From IMG/VR virus record IMGVR_UViG_3300028025_000163, positions 1 to 20,018 of that record: a stretch of 20,018 bases of DNA, one strand, 5' to 3'. The stretch is from a virus. Position numbers and translations under genes: made by a program. A model generated the notes under the pieces. That model was not told where the DNA came from and made no database searches. It saw nothing but the letters and a program-made list of their open reading frames with translations. Below, one piece after another: positions 14,568-19,927 of the stretch. Position 1 is the stretch's first letter, and each line of letters begins with the position of its first letter.

Positions 14568-15064
14568 TGTTCCCGATCCCTTTACCTTGGTTAATAGTGG
14601 GTGCTTTGGTATCTCTCTTTGGCACATACCAAGTTGGACACCACTATGGATGGCTAGAGCGTGATAACGACATGAAGATAGCCATTGCCAAAAAAAATGA
14701 TGAAGCTCGTTTAATAGAGCAAAACATGACTGAAAAACTTAATCAACAATCTGCAAAATTACAGGAAGCCAATGATGCTATCAACAAAAAAACTACTGCT
14801 CTTGCTATTGCCAATCGTGCTGGCAAGTTGCGCCTCTGCCCCCCAAGTTACGTACAAACCACCACAAGTACCTCCGTTGCCAGCGCAGATCCAAAAGCAA
14901 CCAGCCAACCTGACAGACAGACTAATGAACCTTCTGATGCCGAAAGAGCAACCATCGATGCCATCGCAGAAATAGTCGCCCAAGGGGATAAGAATACTGT
15001 TGCTTTGAATGCTTGCGTAGACTCGTATAACCAAATGAGAGATTTGCTAAATGGTAACAAGTGA
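14567..15064 (+). CDS. Rz: Inner-membrane spanin subunit (Rz-like)
   Basis: A 165-residue protein. The N terminus (about residues 5-24, LPWLIVGALVSLFGTYQVG) is a single signal-anchor helix. Residues 30-90 are a charged helix with coiled-coil character, followed by a LRLCPPSYV segment and a C-terminal helix containing ALNACVDSYNQMRDLL. This is the layout of i-spanins of the Rz / DUF2514-like type, which span the periplasm with the Rz1 lipoprotein and fuse inner and outer membranes after cell wall degradation. The Rz1 frame lies entirely inside this gene in the +1 frame, which strengthens the call greatly. It overlaps the endolysin gene by 14 bases. Confidence 0.85.
   Translation: MFPIPLPWLIVGALVSLFGTYQVGHHYGWLERDNDMKIAIAKKNDEARLIEQNMTEKLNQQSAKLQEANDAINKKTTALAIANRAGKLRLCPPSYVQTTTSTSVASADPKATSQPDRQTNEPSDAERATIDAIAEIVAQGDKNTVALNACVDSYNQMRDLLNGNK
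14772..14975 (+). CDS. Rz1: Outer-membrane spanin lipoprotein (Rz1-like), nested in Rz
   Basis: A 67-residue product in the +1 frame relative to Rz and wholly contained in it. Residues 4-19 are STKK followed by a run of six Leu and PIVLAS, leading to a clear lipobox LASC (Cys20). The mature part is short and Pro-rich (YKPPQVPPLPAQIQKQP), as in known Rz1 proteins. AGGA at 14763-14766 sits 5 bases from ATG 14772 and 8 from the second ATG at 14775, so either could be used. It is expected to be lipid-anchored in the outer membrane and to bind the Rz periplasmic helix. The nested arrangement is the classical lambda-type one, so this frame is real and not a shadow. Confidence 0.88.
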   Translation: MMLSTKKLLLLLLPIVLASCASAPQVTYKPPQVPPLPAQIQKQPANLTDRLMNLLMPKEQPSMPSQK

Positions 15065-15647
15065 ACAATTAGCTAGATTACATATTGGTAATCAATGGGT
15101 AGATGCTCTGAACGCTACTTTTGATCGTTTTAACATTGATACACCAGTTCGCCAAGCGGCATTTATTGGTCAATGTGGACATGAATGTGGCAACTTTAGG
15201 ATTCTTGAAGAGAACCTAAATTACAGGGCAGAGGCTTTACAGAAGTTATGGCCTAAACGCTTTGATGCTACCAAGGCACAAGCTTGCGCTCGTAATCCAA
15301 AGCTCATTGCCAATACTGTATATAGCTCACGTATGGGCAACAGGGATGAGGCTTCAGGGGATGGGTATCGTTTCAGAGGCCGAGGATGTATCCAGTTGAC
15401 AGGCTCTGCAAATTACCACCATGCAGGTCAGGCACTAGGTGTTGACTTCATTATGGAGCCTGATCTTGTAGCTACACCTCAGTACGCTGCCCTTACAGCA
15501 GGATGGTTTTGGGACACCCATAAACTGAACCAATTTGCTGATGTGCGTGACTTTAAAACCATGACTAAGAAGATAAATGGCGGTTTTATTGGCCTAGAAG
15601 ACCGCATCAAACATATAAATCATGCACTTGAAGTTTTAACAACTTAA
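15051..15647 (+). CDS. GH19 chitinase-like endolysin
   Basis: A 198-residue protein with the glycoside hydrolase family 19 layout found in phage endolysins. FIGQCGHECGNF at about 38-49 holds the probable acid Glu45, LEENLNY at 52-58 holds the second acidic residue Glu54, and YRFRGRGCIQLTGSANY near 106-122 is the conserved substrate-cleft motif. It would cleave the glycan backbone of peptidoglycan to release progeny. No signal peptide or membrane anchor is visible, so export probably depends on a holin. No separate cell wall binding domain is present and the length is normal for the single-domain type. Unusually, it follows Rz/Rz1 instead of preceding them. Confidence 0.9.
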   Translation: MVTSEQLARLHIGNQWVDALNATFDRFNIDTPVRQAAFIGQCGHECGNFRILEENLNYRAEALQKLWPKRFDATKAQACARNPKLIANTVYSSRMGNRDEASGDGYRFRGRGCIQLTGSANYHHAGQALGVDFIMEPDLVATPQYAALTAGWFWDTHKLNQFADVRDFKTMTKKINGGFIGLEDRIKHINHALEVLTT

Positions 15648-15654
15648 ATATAAT
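15628..15654 (+). promoter_or_regulatory. Weak promoter-like pair ahead of the HExxH gene
   Basis: A perfect TATAAT lies at 15649-15654, with TTGAAG at 15628-15633 (four of six matches to TTGACA) and a short 15-base spacer. It spans the end of the endolysin gene and the 35-base gap before ATG 15683, one of the longer gaps on the plus strand. The sequence here is A+T-rich, so a chance match is quite possible. Confidence 0.25.
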
Positions 15655-15682
15655 TGTCATAAATACTGTATAAGGTGTTGAA

Positions 15683-16057
15683 ATGCCTAACATTCCTACA
15701 CCAGAACACGCTGAACTATTTGCACAAAGTGTCAAAAAGTGGCAACAAGTGCTGAGTTTGGGTGATTGGAGAATAGAGAAGGGCATGAAGCCAGCTAAAT
15801 CGGCAATGGCTTCTGTTGAGTTTACTCCTGCTGCAAGACTTGCTGTTTATCGTTTGGGTGATTTTGGTGCTGAGAAAGTTACCCCAGAATCTCTGGATCA
15901 GACTGCTTTGCATGAGTTACTTCATGTGTTCCTACATGATTTAATGACTGTGGCACAAGACCCTAAATCATCTCAAGATGAGATTGAAATGCAAGAGCAT
16001 AGGGTTATCAATCTGCTAGAAAAGCTATTGTTTAAGGATTCCAATGGGCGCTCATAA
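15683..16057 (+). CDS. Putative zinc metallopeptidase-like phage protein (HExxH)
   Basis: A 124-residue protein. Residues 77-81 read HELLH, followed by VFLHDL with His85, and 20 residues later QEHRVINLLEKLL with Glu105/His106. HExxH is the zinc site of many metalloproteases, with a third ligand downstream that could be His85 or a residue in the EH motif. The N-terminal half begins with a helix (HAELFAQSVKKWQQVL) and a WRIEKG strand, reminiscent of short SprT-like or ImmA-like folds seen in phages. The target is unknown. It is the first gene after the endolysin, with a 35-base gap, and overlaps the next gene by 14 bases. Confidence 0.6.
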   Translation: MPNIPTPEHAELFAQSVKKWQQVLSLGDWRIEKGMKPAKSAMASVEFTPAARLAVYRLGDFGAEKVTPESLDQTALHELLHVFLHDLMTVAQDPKSSQDEIEMQEHRVINLLEKLLFKDSNGRS

Positions 16058-17030
16058 TGAAACGTGTACAGATACTGAGTTCATTCAGTTATGGGGTCAA
16101 CTTCAATCTGCTACAAGATTATCTGAGCATCTTGGGATAAGCATTAGGGCCGTTCATCTCCGCAGAAGAAATATTGAAAAACAATACAAAATGTCACTTA
16201 ATTCAAGTGACCATAGAGGTGTTTATTACGATAAGAATAGACCTAAATCATTCTCTCCTCTAAAACAAGTAGAACTTGGAATATTAGACGGAACTGTAAT
16301 TATTTTTTCAGACGCTCACTTCATACCTGGTCAACGCTCAACAGCATTCAAAGCTCTTTTATGGGCTATACAAGAGTTCAAACCTAAAGCGGTGATATGT
16401 AACGGAGATGCTTTTGATGGAGCGTCTATATCACGCCATGATGTAACTGACCAACCTGCAACTACTGTTATTCAAGAATTAAAAGCCTGTCAGGGTGCAT
16501 TAGGGGAGATAGAAGAAGCTGCTAAAGCTGTCAGACACAATGTAAAGCTATTGTGGACATGGGGTAATCACGATATTAGATTTGGCAACAGGTTAGCTCA
16601 ACACGCACCACAGTTTAAAGATGTGATTGGCTTTAAGCTGACAGACCACTTTTTAGATTGGGAGTTTTGTTGGGCAGTGTGGCCTACCGAGCAAGTCATT
16701 GTTAAACACCGATACAAAGGTGGTGTTCATGCCACTCACAATAATACAGTTAACGCTGGTGTATCAATTGTTACTGGACACTTGCACTCTTTGAAAGTAA
16801 CTCCATTCTCTGATTACAATGGATGTAGATACGGAGTAGATACGGGGACTTTGGCTGAACCAGACGGACCACAATTTACTTATGCTGAACTTAACCCAAG
16901 TAACCACAGATCGGGTTTTGCTGTGCTTAATTTCTTCAATGGACAATTATTGCTGCCAGAGTTGGTCCAGAAGTTTGATGAAGATCAGGTTCAATTCCGT
17001 GGTGATGTAGTTGATGTAGGTGCATTTTGA
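16044..17030 (+). CDS. HTH plus calcineurin-like metallophosphoesterase
   Basis: A 328-residue protein of two parts. Residues about 8-47 look like a helix-turn-helix (ATRLSEHLGISIRAVHLRRR). Residues 84-260 hold a calcineurin-like phosphoesterase with motifs in order: FSDAHF (Asp90, His92), CNGDAFDG (Asp122), WGNHDIR (Asn175, His176), GVHATH (His229) and TGHLHS (His246, His248). These residues would bind two metals and hydrolyse phosphoesters in the cytoplasm; the substrate may be nucleic acid or a nucleotide. The HTH suggests DNA binding. Its location after the lysis genes, at the end of the plus-strand operon, agrees with genes often found near packaging functions. Start ATG 16044 overlaps the previous gene by 14 bases. 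Confidence 0.85.
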   Translation: MGAHNETCTDTEFIQLWGQLQSATRLSEHLGISIRAVHLRRRNIEKQYKMSLNSSDHRGVYYDKNRPKSFSPLKQVELGILDGTVIIFSDAHFIPGQRSTAFKALLWAIQEFKPKAVICNGDAFDGASISRHDVTDQPATTVIQELKACQGALGEIEEAAKAVRHNVKLLWTWGNHDIRFGNRLAQHAPQFKDVIGFKLTDHFLDWEFCWAVWPTEQVIVKHRYKGGVHATHNNTVNAGVSIVTGHLHSLKVTPFSDYNGCRYGVDTGTLAEPDGPQFTYAELNPSNHRSGFAVLNFFNGQLLLPELVQKFDEDQVQFRGDVVDVGAF

Positions 17031-17170
17031 GTGCTTGGCTAATCATTCTTACAGGGGCTATCTACGCCTATATTGCTGGTGAACAGCTTTGGAAAGATAA
17101 CCCACACATGGCTATCGTGTACGCAGGGTACGCCTTTAGCAATGTGGGGCTTTATCTGTTGGCAAAGTAG
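17027..17170 (+). CDS. 47-residue membrane protein with TTG start
   Basis: The frame opens at TTG 17027 in a TTGA overlap with the phosphoesterase stop and closes at TAG 17168-17170. AGGTG at 17018-17022 is well placed as its ribosome binding site. The product begins (M)SAWLIILTGAIYAYIAG, has a short polar turn (EQLWKDNPHM), and ends AIVYAGYAFSNVGLYLLAK: two hydrophobic segments forming a small hairpin. I recall this sequence pattern (LTGxIYAY ... YAGYAFSNVGL) from many short proteins near phage packaging genes, of unknown function. The strong pattern and overlap support a rare TTG start. It is the last plus-strand gene before the convergence point. Confidence 0.75.
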   Translation: MSAWLIILTGAIYAYIAGEQLWKDNPHMAIVYAGYAFSNVGLYLLAK

Positions 17171-17176
17171 CCAACA
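17157..17176. terminator. Perfect 7-bp hairpin at the convergence of the two operons
   Basis: TGTTGGC at 17157-17163 and GCCAACA at 17170-17176 are exact complements around a six-base loop. The plus-strand stop codon TAG (17168-17170) lies in the loop and stem, and the minus-strand gene ends three bases further on at 17179. A hairpin between convergent genes suits a shared transcription barrier or mRNA 3' end protector. There is no T-tract on either side, so it is not a textbook intrinsic terminator. Confidence 0.45.
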
Positions 17177-17178
17177 AG

Positions 17179-17403
17179 CTACAAAGGTTCGTGAGCGTTC
17201 AAAGCAAAGTCTAGGGCTGCTTCTTCTTCTTCAGTTTCTTCAAACTCATCCTCAAGTTCGTCAATAGCTTCATATTCAACTTCCCACCCATTCTCCTCTT
17301 GGAACTGGATAAATTCTTGAATGACTTTAATCTTATCGAAGTCGAAGGTTTCAACAACAATTTTCTCACTACCTGTCCAACCAAATTCCATTTCAAATTT
17401 CAT
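17179..17403 (-). CDS. Small acidic protein, unknown
   Basis: A 74-residue product from ATG 17403 (read leftwards), chosen over a start at 17421 because AGGAG (minus strand, 17414-17410) is well spaced from it. The first half alternates hydrophobic and charged residues (MKFEMEFGWTGSEKIVVETF). The second half is very acidic, with ELEDEFEETEEEEAALDF. A highly acidic small phage protein could be a DNA mimic or an inhibitor of a host factor, but nothing in the sequence proves this. It is the last gene of the minus-strand operon, 58 bases after the MazG-like gene, with a hairpin just ahead of its ribosome binding site (17418-17432). Confidence 0.65.
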   Translation of the reverse strand: MKFEMEFGWTGSEKIVVETFDFDKIKVIQEFIQFQEENGWEVEYEAIDELEDEFEETEEEEAALDFALNAHEPL

Positions 17404-17417
17404 GATGTTCTCCTGAC

Positions 17418-17432
17418 GCAACCCATTGTTGC
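17418..17432 (-). repeat. Short inverted repeat ahead of the acidic-protein ribosome binding site
   Basis: GCAAC (17418-17422) and GTTGC (17428-17432) pair around a five-base loop, three bases upstream of the AGGAG of the acidic gene on the minus strand. Stability would be low. It might influence translation start; a chance occurrence cannot be excluded. Confidence 0.35.
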
Positions 17433-17456
17433 AAGTACATAGTAAATTTGATTTAT

Positions 17457-17470
17457 GACACTCAAGTGTC
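17457..17470. repeat. Inverted repeat over the MazG-like stop codon
   Basis: GACACT (17457-17462) and AGTGTC (17465-17470) flank a two-base centre. The MazG-like gene stop (TGA on the minus strand) lies at 17464-17462, inside the repeat. As DNA it could be a small operator-like dyad; as RNA the two-base loop is too tight unless a base pair opens. No T-tract follows. Confidence 0.4.
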
Positions 17471-17767
17471 CTTCTGGAAGACTCCGTTTGGCAAAAGAGT
17501 ACCCCTACGATTCTTGATCTGATCGTATGCTATTTCCATACAGTCTACCAGATGTATGTCCTGAAGAGCGCAGTAGTTAATAAGACAGACCATGACATCA
17601 CCAACAGAATCAACAATACCCTCTTTGTCATTTTTAATGGTCGCATCAGCCAATTCTCCCATCTCCGACATTGCTTTTAGAAGCTGAACTTCTGCTGTAC
17701 TGTTTGGGATAATCTTACGGGCTTCTGACCATTGGATTATCTTCATCTCAATTGCTGCGTAACTCAT
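17462..17767 (-). CDS. MazG-like nucleotide pyrophosphohydrolase
   Basis: A 101-residue all-helical protein. SEMGELAD (Glu35, Glu38) and DSVGDVMVCL (Asp53, Asp57) sit about 20 residues apart, the usual metal-binding E-x-x-E ... D/E-x-x-(x)-D arrangement of MazG-like enzymes, which hydrolyse nucleoside triphosphates to monophosphates and pyrophosphate. Phages often carry such enzymes to adjust nucleotide pools or alarmone levels; the substrate here is unknown. AAGGAG lies six bases before its ATG on the minus strand, and the start overlaps the previous stop by four bases (ATGA). Confidence 0.8.
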   Translation of the reverse strand: MSYAAIEMKIIQWSEARKIIPNSTAEVQLLKAMSEMGELADATIKNDKEGIVDSVGDVMVCLINYCALQDIHLVDCMEIAYDQIKNRRGTLLPNGVFQKDT

Positions 17768-17946
17768 CTCACTCTCCTTAAAGGTTCTTGATATTTCTCA
17801 GGTGGTGGTGGAAGCATTTTCTCTGAAGGTGGAGTCCATCCATGTTTTCTCCAAATAGCCTGGACATCCGAACCTGATTCCCATTTGAAATCTTTGTTTG
17901 GCATAGATGGATAACTGATCTTTGAATACGGGGGTTTTTCTATCAT
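17764..17946 (-). CDS. Small conserved phage protein
   Basis: A 60-residue protein with many Pro and Lys residues. The middle reads WESGSDVQAIWRKHGWTPPSE, a pattern I recall from short phage proteins encoded near replication genes, without a known function. It overlaps both neighbours by four bases (ATGA at each end), so it is part of a coupled minus-strand chain between the winged-helix protein and the MazG-like enzyme. No Cys, membrane segment or catalytic motif is seen. Confidence 0.65.
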   Translation of the reverse strand: MIEKPPYSKISYPSMPNKDFKWESGSDVQAIWRKHGWTPPSEKMLPPPPEKYQEPLRRVR

Positions 17947-18284
17947 TTAATTGCTTTCAAAACACGTTGAGAATGGCCTGTAGAAGCCTTGCGTCTTTCG
18001 CCTGTGTCTTCTATAAGACCCTTGCGAAGTAGCGGTGCAAATCGTGGACTAATTGTTTGTACTCCATGATTGGGGAAGTGAGACATAACTTCCTCTGCAA
18101 TACACCCGTCAGGATGCTTGGCTATAACTTCATAGACCTGTTGCTCAAGTGTTGTTGAGTCAACCTTCTCAGCAGCATCCATGCTTGTATCTGGATCTGT
18201 GGTCCTGACCATCATCTTTGGCTCTGAACCAAAGAGTCTGTTAAAGGTATCTTTAAAATACACGCTCGTTAGTAAACTCATCAT
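17943..18284 (-). CDS. Winged-helix DNA-binding-like phage protein
   Basis: A 112- or 113-residue protein. AGGAG on the minus strand is spaced six bases from the ATG at 18281 and three from the one at 18284, so the second ATG is likelier. From residue about 26 the sequence reads VRTTDPDTSMDAAEKVDS, then LEQQVYEVIAKHPDGCIAEEV, then ISPRFAPLLRKGLIEDTGERR: a linker, recognition-type helices and a wing, as in a common phage family with a MarR- or PadR-like winged helix. It could regulate phage or host transcription, or act in replication. A structured spacer precedes it (see 18300-18355). Confidence 0.75.
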   Translation of the reverse strand: MMSLLTSVYFKDTFNRLFGSEPKMMVRTTDPDTSMDAAEKVDSTTLEQQVYEVIAKHPDGCIAEEVMSHFPNHGVQTISPRFAPLLRKGLIEDTGERRKASTGHSQRVLKAIK

Positions 18285-18299
18285 TAACTCCTATTAGGT

Positions 18300-18355
18300 G
18301 AGGGGAAAACTGCTCGTCTGCAAGCTAGGAAAATCCTTTGCACAGCTCTCCCCTC
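18300..18355 (-). other. Structured intergenic element with nested stems
   Basis: The 85-base gap between the SSB-like and winged-helix genes holds two nested inverted repeats. The outer stem pairs GAGGGGA (18300-18306) with TCCCCTC (18349-18355). The inner stem pairs TGCAA (18319-18323) with TTGCA (18338-18342), and inside it AGGA (18327-18330) with TCCT (18334-18337) around an AAA loop, leaving a three-base bulge. On the minus strand the structure lies about 14 bases after the SSB-like stop and nine bases before the AGGAG of the winged-helix gene. It could be an attenuator, processing site or small RNA. No T-tract follows, so simple termination is doubtful. Confidence 0.5.
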
Positions 18356-18369
18356 GGGTTTATATTAAC

Positions 18370-18609
18370 TTAAAAAGGCAGGTCCATGTCATCAAACCCC
18401 GAACTTTTTGGACTTGATTTTTGAGGAGCTTGTTGCTCTTTGGGTGAGAGGGCTAGTCCCATGAACTTGCCGCCCTTACCTTCTTTAATCCATGCAGATA
18501 GCCAGAAATCCTGACCATTTACTGTGATGTTCCCCTTGTAATCAGGGTGTTTTTCTGATTCTTTTTTATCGTTTTTAAATAAAACACCTGAGTTATCACG
18601 CTTTTCCAT
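18370..18609 (-). CDS. Small ssDNA-binding-like protein with acidic tip
   Basis: A 79-residue protein from ATG 18609 (minus strand); AAAGG lies five bases upstream, whereas the ATG at 18624 lies inside the previous gene without a site. The sequence has a compact beta pattern: [29 protein letters not shown], then [14 protein letters not shown] flexible Gln/Ser/Lys linker leads to the C-terminal tip DDMDLPF. Single-strand DNA-binding proteins use such an acidic tip ending in Phe to recruit partner enzymes, so an SSB-like role in replication or recombination is likely, though the domain is shorter than a standard OB fold. It starts one base after the ERF stop. Confidence 0.6.
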   Translation of the reverse strand: MEKRDNSGVLFKNDKKESEKHPDYKGNITVNGQDFWLSAWIKEGKGGKFMGLALSPKEQQAPQKSSPKSSGFDDMDLPF

Positions 18610-18610
18610 A

Positions 18611-19228
18611 TTAACCTTTCGCATTCTTTAATGCACTTCTTACTTTACTAGGAAGCAAAGTCCATAGAGCGACTTTTTGTTCGCTATCTAGGTTCTCTGA
18701 TTCCAACTTTACCCAAGCTGTCTTAGGTTCTTCCTTCTCACAGATAGCAATTAATTCCATTGCTAACTCTCTGAGATAATTCTGCTCATCTTCTGGGATG
18801 CTATCCATTGCACCTTGTGTTGGCGTAATCACAGGGGCTTGCTTCTCTTCTCTTACTGGAGGAGAGGAATCTAGCGCATCATGCTCAACAATTTCCATTG
18901 CTGAAACCCAAAGATACCGCCTGGTATACGTTTCTACCGCACCAAGGTTTTGGATTGGATGCGCTCCTTTAAGGTTTGCCTCCACCATTGGGCTAGTAAT
19001 TGTTATTTGTGAGTTGTCTTCAATATCAACAATCGTCAATGTTGCAATTGTTGGATCAAAAGAAATGTACCCACATAATCCAACTTGATGAAAAATCTCT
19101 TGTACTTGAGGAAGAAAATCACCAAGTTCAAAATAGTAATAGCCAGCAAATTTATTGTGACCAGTTTTCTTTAACTCTGTATTCTGCAAACGGATACGAG
19201 CATTCATTAACTTACTGTGGACTGACAT
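18611..19228 (-). CDS. erf: ERF-family single-strand annealing recombinase
   Basis: A 205-residue protein. Residues 25-40 ([16 protein letters not shown]), 84-96 ([14 protein letters not shown]) and 97-107 ([11 protein letters not shown]), followed by EIVEHDALD, follow the order of the ERF superfamily, whose members anneal complementary single strands in phage recombination. The part after residue 120 is a linker rich in Pro, Glu and Lys and then a small helical domain (about 145-205). The next gene encodes an SSB-like protein, a common partnership. The start ATG 19228 overlaps the homing endonuclease gene by 17 bases, and a GAAAGG about ten bases upstream on the minus strand may serve as ribosome binding site. 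Confidence 0.85.
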   Translation of the reverse strand: MSVHSKLMNARIRLQNTELKKTGHNKFAGYYYFELGDFLPQVQEIFHQVGLCGYISFDPTIATLTIVDIEDNSQITITSPMVEANLKGAHPIQNLGAVETYTRRYLWVSAMEIVEHDALDSSPPVREEKQAPVITPTQGAMDSIPEDEQNYLRELAMELIAICEKEEPKTAWVKLESENLDSEQKVALWTLLPSKVRSALKNAKG

Positions 19229-19706
19229 AAATTATCGCCTTTCTTTCATTTAAATACGCCTGTTGAGCATCTTCTATATTTTCAAACAAACCGAGATACT
19301 TTCTCTGTTTGTAGATGCAAATATGGGCTTGCCATTTCTTTGCTTTTTTGTGCCAACTCACTCCAAGCATTTGAGTCTTGCTTCTTGAGTGTGCTGACAA
19401 CTTGTTTTGTGCATTAGATATTTGCGTTACATCTCTTAAATTATCAATTCTGTTGTCTTGTTTGTTTCCATTGATATGGTCAATCTCACCTTTTGGGAAG
19501 ACTTTATGGCAATAAAGCCAAGCAAGACGATGTGCATAGAATGATTTACCAAGAACTGTTATCCGCAAATAACCAAAGCCATTATCAGTACCTAGATTTA
19601 CACCTGTTTTAATTCCTCTGCGTTTTTTCTTCCATTGAAAATGACCAGTTTCCTTGTCGTAATCAAGAAGCGTAACTACATCATCATGTGTTAACAAAGT
19701 GTCCAT
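19212..19706 (-). CDS. HNH homing endonuclease with AP2 DNA-binding domain
   Basis: A 164-residue protein from ATG 19706 (minus strand), chosen because GAGG lies five bases upstream; an ATG at 19742 would add 12 residues that read through a hairpin. Residues 20-63 form a beta region ending AHRLAW (His59). DHINGN at 76-81 with NRIDNLR following is the HNH metal finger. Residues 114-157 (LGVSWHKKAKKWQAHI, then YLGLFENIEDAQQAYL) form an AP2 domain. Such HNH-AP2 proteins are free-standing mobile endonucleases of phages that nick or cut DNA and spread their own gene. It lies inside the recombination operon between a Cys-rich gene and erf, which fits an insertion. Confidence 0.88.
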   Translation of the reverse strand: MDTLLTHDDVVTLLDYDKETGHFQWKKKRRGIKTGVNLGTDNGFGYLRITVLGKSFYAHRLAWLYCHKVFPKGEIDHINGNKQDNRIDNLRDVTQISNAQNKLSAHSRSKTQMLGVSWHKKAKKWQAHICIYKQRKYLGLFENIEDAQQAYLNERKAIIYVSPQ

Positions 19707-19715
19707 CTTATCCTC

Positions 19716-19735
19716 ATAGGTTGCTGACAACCTAT
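19716..19735 (-). promoter_or_regulatory. Hairpin abutting the homing endonuclease ribosome binding site
   Basis: ATAGGTTG (19716-19723) and CAACCTAT (19728-19735) form a perfect 8-bp stem with a four-base loop. On the minus strand the GAGGA of the endonuclease gene begins directly after the 3' arm (19715-19711). A TATAAT on the minus strand (19739-19734) overlaps the 5' arm by two bases; the best -35 for it is poor. The layout could reduce translation from long transcripts and allow it from a local one. Confidence 0.5.
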
Positions 19736-19742
19736 TATACAC

Positions 19743-19925
19743 TTAAAAATTATCGTCTAATTCAGAATCAATTATAAATTTTTGATCCTCAATATCTAAG
19801 TCTTTAAACTCGATAAAGTGGTTTTCTTGGCAGCAATGCCATTTGTCGCCCTGTGGCTCCAAGCAATAACAGCAGTACGGAATGTCTGCAAATTGCTCTC
19901 TGTACTGTTCAAACAATGTCTTCAT
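19743..19925 (-). CDS. Small Cys-rich protein, possibly zinc-binding
   Basis: A 60-residue protein from ATG 19925 (minus strand); AGGAG at 19935-19931 is five bases upstream, while a GTG at 19931 overlaps that site and is unlikely. The centre reads IPYCCYCLEPQGDKWHCCQENHFIEF, with five Cys and two His that could hold one zinc ion. The C terminus is acidic. I recall this CCYC ... WHCCxENHF pattern from short proteins in phage early regions, of unknown role. It follows the upstream partial gene by two bases and is followed by 36 bases holding the hairpin before the endonuclease gene. Confidence 0.65.
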   Translation of the reverse strand: MKTLFEQYREQFADIPYCCYCLEPQGDKWHCCQENHFIEFKDLDIEDQKFIIDSELDDNF

Positions 19926-19927
19926 AT

